This document shows positions 53,672 through 60,000 of a DNA stretch of 60,000 nucleotides, one piece after another; the stretch's first letter is position 1; every line of letters begins with the position of its first letter. This DNA comes from Polytrichum commune (Eukaryota; Streptophyta; Polytrichopsida; Polytrichales; Polytrichaceae). Position numbers and translations under genes: made by a program. The DNA lies in NCBI GenBank assembly GCA_950295325.1, contig OX485807.1, positions 36,860,440 through 36,920,439 of the forward strand, read 5' to 3'. A model generated the notes under the pieces. The model had not been told where the DNA came from. It searched no databases and saw only the letters and a list, made by a program, of their open reading frames with translations.

Positions 53672-54349
53672 TATTGGCAAGTGCAATTGGTCGGTGGTTG
53701 GTAAGTTGGTGGGGATTTCCCTTTTTGTATAGTAGTATTGTGAGGCTAGTTTTCCATGCTTCGGGAATTTGTTTTTGTTTGTAACAATGGATGAAGAATA
53801 GTAGTAATAGCGTATGGAATCTTGGCGGCATGTTTTTTAGTATGGTATTAGGGATTTTATCGGGTCCGGGTGTTTTTCTATTGGTTAAATTTTTAAGGCA
53901 TAGATCATATGTTGTTTGGTCTAGATATGTATGCAAGGGGATTAGGGTCTCACCTTTTTTTTCTGTGGTATACCCATTTAGGTCGTGCCATGGGTATTGT
54001 CTTACTCCGCATACACATTGTTGAATATGATCGGGTTGGTAATGGCATGTTGGGACAGTTGGTCTATTACTGATGGATTGTTGGGTGTGTATTTCCTGTG
54101 CGATGTCCTTTGGGTTTGTAAGGATATTATTGAATCTATCTATGAGGCAGTCGAGCGGGGGAGTTTCCGTGTTTTTGAAGACTTTTCTGTTGATTTTCTT
54201 GGGGCTCTTATCGTAGAGTTGTTGGTGTTTAGTTATGGTTTTTTTGATTTGTTTGTTGGTATAGTCGGTTGTGATTTTGCGGGCTTTGTTTTTAGCTTCT
54301 TTGGCGATATTTGCTAGGTTTTCTATCCATGTTTCATTCGTGTGGGGGG
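53672..54349 (-). pseudogene. LINE ORF2 region entering reverse transcriptase
   Basis: Basic helical stretch, then NRKTPGPDKIPNTILKNMP, AWKTSLTILLYKKGNPHQLTNHRPIALA: the conserved fingers motifs of LINE RT. Cut in codon N of RPIALAN by the giant element. It is one frame off from the endonuclease part, the change mapping to a C8 run (plus-strand G8, about 54342-54349). Confidence 0.85.
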
Positions 54350-55992
54350 GGGTTTGGTGGTGGGGGTATCGTGACGTGTCTATGGTTGTTAATTTCGTGT
54401 GTGATAATGGGGTGAGTATGCCAGTTAGGGTTGTTTGTTATAATGTATATAACTTTCCGGATTAGGTGATAGGTAGAGAGGTGTTTTTTCCATTCTTTTT
54501 GGGATTTCTTTGGGAGATATCCACATTGCTTGGTGATCCTATGTGGTAATGTGGGGATGGGTGAGGCGTTACATGTCTCGAGGACTATATAGGTAATATT
54601 GTTGGTAAGGATATTTAGTGAGTTACAAGCTTGTTGCCATTGTTCATTTGTTAGGTGGTTATTATTTTTTAATAGGTGTATGAGCTCATCTATTTGGTTG
54701 GAATTGTTCTCGAAGAATTTGGTGTGGAAATTTTCTAGATTTTCTTGTGGGATGGGGTTGAGTATTCTTGGTGGCGGTTCGGAGTTTGTAGTGGGAGATT
54801 TGGCGATTAGTGTATTTGGAGGAATGTGTAGTTGTATGGGTAAATGGTCGGAGTTTAGCTGAATATTTTGGTTTGTAGTTGACGTGTACTGTTGGTTTTG
54901 GGGGGTTTTTATGAAAAATCCATCTATTAAGCTGTTTTGTGTGTAGTTATGGCCTCCTTGTCTTGAGAATATTGTGTTTGTAGGGACGTATGATAATTCA
55001 AGGCCGGTTGTAAATGAGCGCCAATTATGGTCTTCCGTTTGTGGTGGTGTGGTTTGTTGGTCATATTGTCTTCCAATTAGAGCTATGTCCCTATTGAAGC
55101 CTCCGCATAGGATATATGTGTGATTAGGGTGTGCGGCTATTTGATTAGTTATAGTGGTTTGTATGATGGGGATGAGAGGGAGGTCCTCCTCATGTGAAGG
55201 CATGTATAGATTGATTAGAATCCAAGGTTGTAAAGGTTGATTTGCTATTCATGTGATTTGGAGGAACGGGGATATGTCGGCGGGGGTGGGTATTTTGGAG
55301 AGGTTACCCGGGAATGCGTGGTTATTATGAATTAGTAGGAGTAGGCCTCCTCTGTAGCCTCTATATGTCATCCGTTGGCGTGCGATCCTTGTGATGTTAT
55401 GTGTATTATTAAAGAAGAGTTTATATTGAGGGAATAGGCGTTGTATGTGTTTTGTAGATTTAGTGGCGGATAATTTGGTTTCTTGTATGGTGATGATTGA
55501 TGGGGGTTGTTGGTGATGTATAATCAGATCCTGGAGGCATGGCATGGCGGTGTTAAGTGATGATGCGTTCCAGGTTATGGCGTATGTATTTTGGCTAGTT
55601 AGTGGGGTTGAGTTGTGCGAGGGTGTTGAATTTTGGATTGGTGGGGGGTTAGGACGTGTGTATTCATTTATGGGCTCGTTGACTCTTAGTGCTTCAGTTA
55701 ATAGTTGTCTTGGTAAGTATGGGAATGTTTCTTGTAAGTTTTGAATATTGAGTGAATCATGGTTTTGGTGTATATAGTCATATAGTGTGTTGTGTATTGT
55801 GTTAGGTGGGGTGATTATATCTTTATATATGTTTCGGAATTGTGTATATGGATGTGGTGTGTTTATGTGTCTTTTCGGTGGGTTGGTTAATCTTGTCATT
55901 TTGTTTAGTAATTGAGTTGTCCAGTCTTGTGTAGGTTGTTGTTGTAGATGCGTGTTGCATATTATAATTGAGGGGCTAATTGTTACAATCAT
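54334..55992 (-). pseudogene. LINE APE-type endonuclease
   Basis: Makes the first nick for target-primed reverse transcription. Motifs: AITWNASSLN, IITIQETKLS (Glu), YRGGLLLLIHN, INLYMPSHEED, YILCGGFNRDIAL and NSDHLPIQLHI (SDH box). The usual GDFN Asp reads Gly (GGFN), which should harm catalysis. A TGA near 55246 interrupts the frame at a site where TGG would fit. The start overlaps the preceding ORF by 17 bases (ATG 55992). Confidence 0.85.
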
Positions 55993-56656
55993 TGCATAAA
56001 TTATCCGTGGGGGGGGGATGGTTATTATGTTGTTGTATATAATTGTATAGGTATGGGAGTGAGTTTATTGTTTGTGTGTGTAGGGGGTGCGTATTTTGGA
56101 AAAGAGGTTTGAATGTTTGAGCTAAGTGGTGGTACTCCGGTTGAAGTTTGATTGTGCATGGAAGAAAGTATGTTGTTTGGCGTCTTTTGTGGGAGGTGGG
56201 GTGCGCTTGTAATAGGTTAGGCATGGGGCCCGGATTAGGGTGGATATCCCCATATCGTAGTAGGAGTGTGGTAGAAAATGGACTGGGGTTTAGTTCGATG
56301 TCTTCATGTAGTATTATGAGTGTAGAGTTGTTCCAAGTGTAATATGTTATGGTTTTAATTTTTGGCTTTTTATGGTGTGTATGTGTTATGTAGTGAATGT
56401 TGCCTATATGTATTATTGTATTAATGGGGATGATTGTGTGGGTTGCATTGTTGTGATTTGTGTATAGGGTGTTGGGTATGTGGTGGTGGTTGTGTGTGTG
56501 TGAGGTGGTCTTTCTATGGTTATATTGGTAGGTGTTGTGTATGTATGTTATATATATTGTATTGTGTGGTCTATGGGAGTAATTGGAATTATGGGTGTAT
56601 GCGGTGATTATTATAGAGTGGTTTGGAGAGTGTGATAGTGTGTGTGTTGGTATCAT
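55976..56656 (-). pseudogene. LINE ORF with tandem 2A-like peptides
   Basis: A histidine/asparagine/threonine-rich 226-residue frame. Near its middle, ILHEDIELNPSP (degenerate) is followed 10 residues later by LLLRYGDIHPNPGP, which fits the ribosome-skipping 2A consensus D-(V/I)-x-x-N-P-G-P. The NPGP codons are at plus-strand 56225-56236 and the NPSP copy at 56279-56290. A 2A here would separate the upstream segment from the endonuclease-bearing polyprotein, as known for several LINE clades. The frame ends 17 bases inside the next ORF. Confidence 0.75.
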
Positions 56657-56720
56657 GTAGGTAGTGGTAGGTTTGGTGGTCTTAGTGTGTGTATGTGATG
56701 TGTGGTTTATTGGTGTGTGA

Positions 56721-57509
56721 TTATGGAGGGTGACATTGTAGATAACTTTGTGAGGTGTATTTTGTGTGTATATTATGGGATGTGTTGTATTGTGGGGGGT
56801 TGGGGGGTTGGGGGGTTGGGGGGTTAGTGTGTATGTGTGTTATTGGGAAGAGGAGAATAATTGTAAGGATATATATTTTGTTAGTGCCGGGTGAAGTTTT
56901 GTGCGTGGTTATGTAAGAGGCAAGTCCACTCAACAATATTGTGTACCAAAATATGAGTATGACCTCTTTATTATAAAAACAACATAAAACATAACACACA
57001 AAAAGTAGGGGACATTGAGGGTAGCCTATGTGTCTACTATCCATTAAGTGCGGGGGGCCCTTGGTGGTGCATTGTTGGGTTGCCATGGAAGCCCGGGGGG
57101 GCTTGGAGTGGAAGGGGGGCGGATATGTAAGATTGTTTTGGTTGGTGACGGGAAAGTGGCTTATCCATATTAGGAGGGTGAGACTTAGTGTTATTATTTT
57201 CCTCATGCGGTAGTGTGGGTGTGTATGGGGAGTTGGTGATGTGTGTGGGGGTAATTTTCTTATGGGTTTTCTAGTTTGTAGTTGATGATGCTTGGTGTGG
57301 GTGTTTTTGTGGTGACAATATAATGGTTCTAGTGTGTTTGTGTATTTTTTACTATAGGGGGAATATGTATAGAGATACATGAAGTAAGCGAGTACTTGGA
57401 GTAGGAGCAAGAGTATGGGCTCTTTATTATAAAATAACATCAAACTATAACATATAAGGTAGAGTGGCCATTTGTGATATGCTAAGGGGGCACTATCCAT
57501 TAAATGCAT
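56721..57509 (-). CDS. LINE-encoded membrane-protein-like ORF, internally duplicated
   Basis: 262 residues with about four hydrophobic segments: WPLYLICYSLMLFYNKEPIL extending into LLLLLQVLAYFMYLY; IITLSLTLLIWI; PLLFVCYVLCCFYNKEVILI extending into FWYTILLSGLASYI; IYILTIILLFPI. Two modules beginning HLMDS and containing C(Y)..L..FYNKE are related, and the DNA shows a tandem duplication with about 460-base offset (around 56915-57110 and 57400-57570). It starts 17 bases inside ORF1. No homolog recognised; it may be non-coding sequence that happens to stay open, but the overlap and hydrophobicity pattern are regular. Confidence 0.4.
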   Translation of the reverse strand: MHLMDSAPLAYHKWPLYLICYSLMLFYNKEPILLLLLQVLAYFMYLYTYSPYSKKYTNTLEPLYCHHKNTHTKHHQLQTRKPIRKLPPHTSPTPHTHPHYRMRKIITLSLTLLIWISHFPVTNQNNLTYPPPFHSKPPRASMATQQCTTKGPPHLMDSRHIGYPQCPLLFVCYVLCCFYNKEVILIFWYTILLSGLASYITTHKTSPGTNKIYILTIILLFPITHIHTNPPTPQPPNPPQYNTSHNIHTKYTSQSYLQCHPP

Positions 57510-58702
57510 GGGGTCCTTGATGGTACATTTGTTGGTTGTTTGGGAATCCCGGGGGGGCTTGGAGTGGTAGAGGTGGGGCGGTTGTGTTGAGGCCGTGTGT
57601 TGTTGGTGATGGGGCAGATCTATGCAAAAGCTCCGGGGCGGCGGTGGAGAGACCGGTGATGATGCCTTGCATGCGGATGTTGGATTGTTGAAATTCGTGT
57701 GCTATCGTACCAAGGAGCGCATGGAGGTTGGTGGAGTGGTTGGTGATGGTCGTTGTGGTTGCATCGTGTCTCCGGTCTGTGTGGTTATTTATGGTGGTAG
57801 TGAGAGAGCTAAACTTCTCATCTAGTTTTTCCTTGAATTCCTTCATGGTTTTTGTAAGATGCTTCTCGGTGATGAGTGGGTTGGGGTTAGTGGCGTTACC
57901 CATAGCTTGAATTTTGTCCGCGATGACTTCTCTTACGGGAGCTTGGGCTAGGCGGATTGCCGTCTTGTTGGGGGCCGTTCCATCAATGCTCCCATGGTGT
58001 GGAATGAAGTCGATGTGGCGTCCTAGAATGTAGGTGGACTTATGGATCCATGCCGTGTAGACCGCGGCATTAAGGCACTGTATGTGGCACCATCCCGCTT
58101 GCTTGTTGGTGGTACCTTGGTTGGTGTTGCCAAAAGTAATGCCTACGATGTTGTCTTCTCCAAAAATTTGCTTGATGGCCTTGATGATGGCGGTTGGTGT
58201 CTCGCGTTGTGGGAGGTTATTAGCCACTAAAGTTGTACTAATACGGAGTTCGGATGGGTTACCGCCATTCCTATCGCGGGTGATGCTCACTTGTAACTTT
58301 TTTTTTTGTTGTAGACAATTCCTTCCTTGAGTACTAAGTTCCTAGCCTCCTCCATGGTGAGAGTAAGAAAAGTAAAATTTTTATCTAGTTCTGGTTTAGC
58401 AAAGCCCATAAACTCGTGTTGGTGACCATTGTAGTAACTCTCTTGCACTAGTGTTTCAAAGATGGTAGATGCATGCTCATGATGGAGGGTTTCACCTTTG
58501 AGGTGTAACCTTAGGTTACGGGCTTTAGTAACTAATTCATATCTTTTTTCTACCTTACCTATAACCCTTTCACCATCCTCCATTGTCATAACAAATGCTC
58601 TATGGCCTCTAAGTAACGCTATGCCATCTTGTTGTGGGTTTTTTAGATGTACCTTAATAAAACCCGCCTGTGGTACTTTTGGGCCACCCCCTTTCGAGGG
58701 AG
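57493..58702 (-). pseudogene. LINE ORF1, nucleic-acid-binding-like, frameshifted
   Basis: Upstream part (58702-58287) contains MTMEDGERVIGKVEKRYELV and MEEARNLVLKEGIVYN; after an A10 run (plus T10, about 58300-58312) the frame shifts and continues SITRDRNGGNPSEL, STTLVANNLPQRETPTAIIK and YILGRHIDFIPHH, a beta-alpha-beta pattern reminiscent of RRM-like LINE ORF1 domains, then a coiled-coil-like EKHLTKTMKEFKEKLDEKF and a proline-rich tail ending at 57493. One base lost from the A run explains the break. No ATG is found before 58589 in the upstream part. Confidence 0.55.
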
Positions 58703-60000
58703 CCTAAAAGTATCACACAAGCCCTTCGGTGAAGGTGGCCTGCATTTGCAGGCGCCCAAGCCGAACCCGGATGATAGGTGTATAACGTGAGTAGTTAGAT
58801 TTTTAAGGGAGATTAAATATGCGTCGTAGTACCTCCGGAGGTTAGGCCTTAGTTTTTTACTAGTGTGGCTTTAAACTCCACTAACCAATTTCATATCTAG
58901 TTCTAACCTTAACCTACAACCTATTCTACGCGCAGACGCACCAGCCTTGAAACCAAGGCAATCCTAATTTGTGAATTGGGATGGTTCTGATACACCCAAC
59001 CGGGTGTGACTCATACCACCCTAACTCAACGAACGGAATAACGACAATTTGATGGACCATTCAATTCTTCCTATTTCTTTATTTAGTTCTATTTAGTTTT
59101 CTAAGCGGGGGAACTTGGCCTAAGTCCCACCCTTCACACAAATTCCTTCTTAATTACTTACTTTTGTTTGCACGTCCTAACTTACTACATTAACATATTA
59201 GGCATCACCCCTTACCTCGGGTCTCTTGCCAACAAGGGTTTACGATTTATTTTGTATGTTTTGATTGTTAAATGTGTTTACACTGGATAGACCACGAAAT
59301 GCAACTCAATGGGACCAGGGTGACGGGCGACCTGTAGGTTCAACCTGTTGCGCAATCTTCATAAATTGGGGCCATTACTCCCAATCTATGGGGCCAACAA
59401 CATAATAGTGGATTCGCGGGTCATTAACCCCACCTTTCCACCAACAACATTCAGAGTGGTCGTGTCGGTGATTAATCCGACTTACCACACACGAAACTTG
59501 CTAATAAATGAAGCTACTACCACAAAACATACCAAGGGCCCCGAAAACAATGGAATTGGGTACTCCCTTGGCGGTCAAGTGGTCAAGCCACTTGACCTTA
59601 CGAGATAGGTGAGTGGGTTTAGAGATGCGTACCTTAGCCGTGCTCCCTCCAATCCTAAATGGAAGGCTTAAGGTTAGTTAATTTACCTCAATTTTCCTCG
59701 GTTGATTTGGGTTTGATGTAGGCCGAGCCGCTACCTCCTTCCTTGCTCCACTTTCCGAGCGTCGACCTTGTCTCCTTCTTTGTAACTAGTTTGGTAGTAA
59801 GCGTACCTTAGTTAACAATTAAAATATAAAGTGTTATTCTGCCCTGTAATTTAATCCTAAGCATAATATTTATACTTAGTGCACCAAATTATCTTTCCAA
59901 TGATCTAAAAATCACTCTAATCGGATAAGAAATGCAAAAGTTATGAGGGTTGGAAGTGTGAGGTCGATTCAACCGACCCTTCCAACCCACCTATCTACCT
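58703..60000. other. Right end of window, no supported gene
   Basis: May include the 5' UTR of the LINE. A short inverted repeat, acacccaaccgggtgt, lies near 58992-59007. An open stretch at 59348-59608 (plus) lacks any recognisable motif. Confidence 0.35.

Larger units (their letters stand above)
53672..58702 (-). mobile_element. 5' half of Dualen/RandI-like LINE (ORF1 to RT fingers)
   Basis: Minus-strand order: ORF1 (58702-57493), a membrane-protein-like ORF (57509-56721), an ORF ending in 2A-like peptides (56656-55976), APE-type endonuclease (55992-54334) and the start of RT (to 53672). It continues at 29064. The 5' end of the LINE is not visible; it may extend beyond 58702. Confidence 0.78.

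Noticed and set aside
59348-59608. 86-codon plus-strand ORF near the window end
   Set aside because: No ATG start, no motif, no context supporting a gene.

Overview
The window reads as nuclear DNA from a green-plant-lineage eukaryote. It has TTTAGGG/CCCTAAA (plant-type) telomere-like short arrays, spliceosomal GT-AG introns, a Gypsy element with 1.9-kb LTRs, an L1-type LINE 3' fragment with a plant-style RT-adjacent zinc finger, a two-gene PIF/Harbinger-like element, and a LINE with two endonucleases resembling the Dualen/RandI group known from green algae. The sequence alone does not tell me whether this is a streptophyte alga, bryophyte, lycophyte or fern. I found no conserved host gene, tRNA, rRNA or CRISPR. 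Almost everything recognisable is a mobile element or its remains, heavily nested.

Layout. 0-3 kb: old LINE tails, a decayed reading frame, and a 5'-truncated L1 with target-site duplication (TSD). 3.19-12.15 kb: a PIF/Harbinger-like element (TTA TSD, GGGCCCGGC ends) carrying an intact DDE transposase, a Myb/SANT-like partner broken by two stops, a possible third spliced gene, and a nested 851-bp hAT-like insertion. 12.7-13.1 kb: a decayed relative of the putative transposase gene found at 50-53 kb. 13.1-22.7 kb: one degenerate and three solo LTRs of the Gypsy family that is complete at 31-42 kb, in AT-rich DNA dotted with ATGACTA/TAGTCAT motifs. 24.2-29.06 kb and 53.67-58.7 kb: the 3' and 5' halves of one Dualen-like LINE (minus strand).

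The main discovery candidate lies between those LINE halves. 29065-53671 (24.6 kb) is a single insertion with perfect 28-bp terminal inverted repeats and a TATT duplication; removing it and one TATT exactly restores the LINE reverse-transcriptase frame. It carries (i) a two-exon gene of the 'GHTH(D/E)DID' family (putative DUF7869-like/DDE-type transposase) whose exon 1 crosses frames at an A-AAA-AAT heptamer, (ii) a large spliced gene joining a ParB-like domain to a permuted, beta-class-like methyltransferase domain, and (iii) about 28 copies of a near-perfect 20-bp palindrome TTTGGGTCGATCGACCCAAA (centre variable), noticed only inside this element and only in its non-coding parts: introns of the methyltransferase gene and the stretch between the promoter and start of the putative transposase. 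A complete 11.0-kb Gypsy element with apparently identical LTRs later inserted into the methyltransferase exon (TTTGC duplication).

Order of events from nesting: LINE, then giant TIR element, then Gypsy element (most recent). The working model is a giant methyltransferase-bearing DNA transposon with its own palindromic operator or transposase-binding sites. The structure is read directly from the sequence; the functions are inference.
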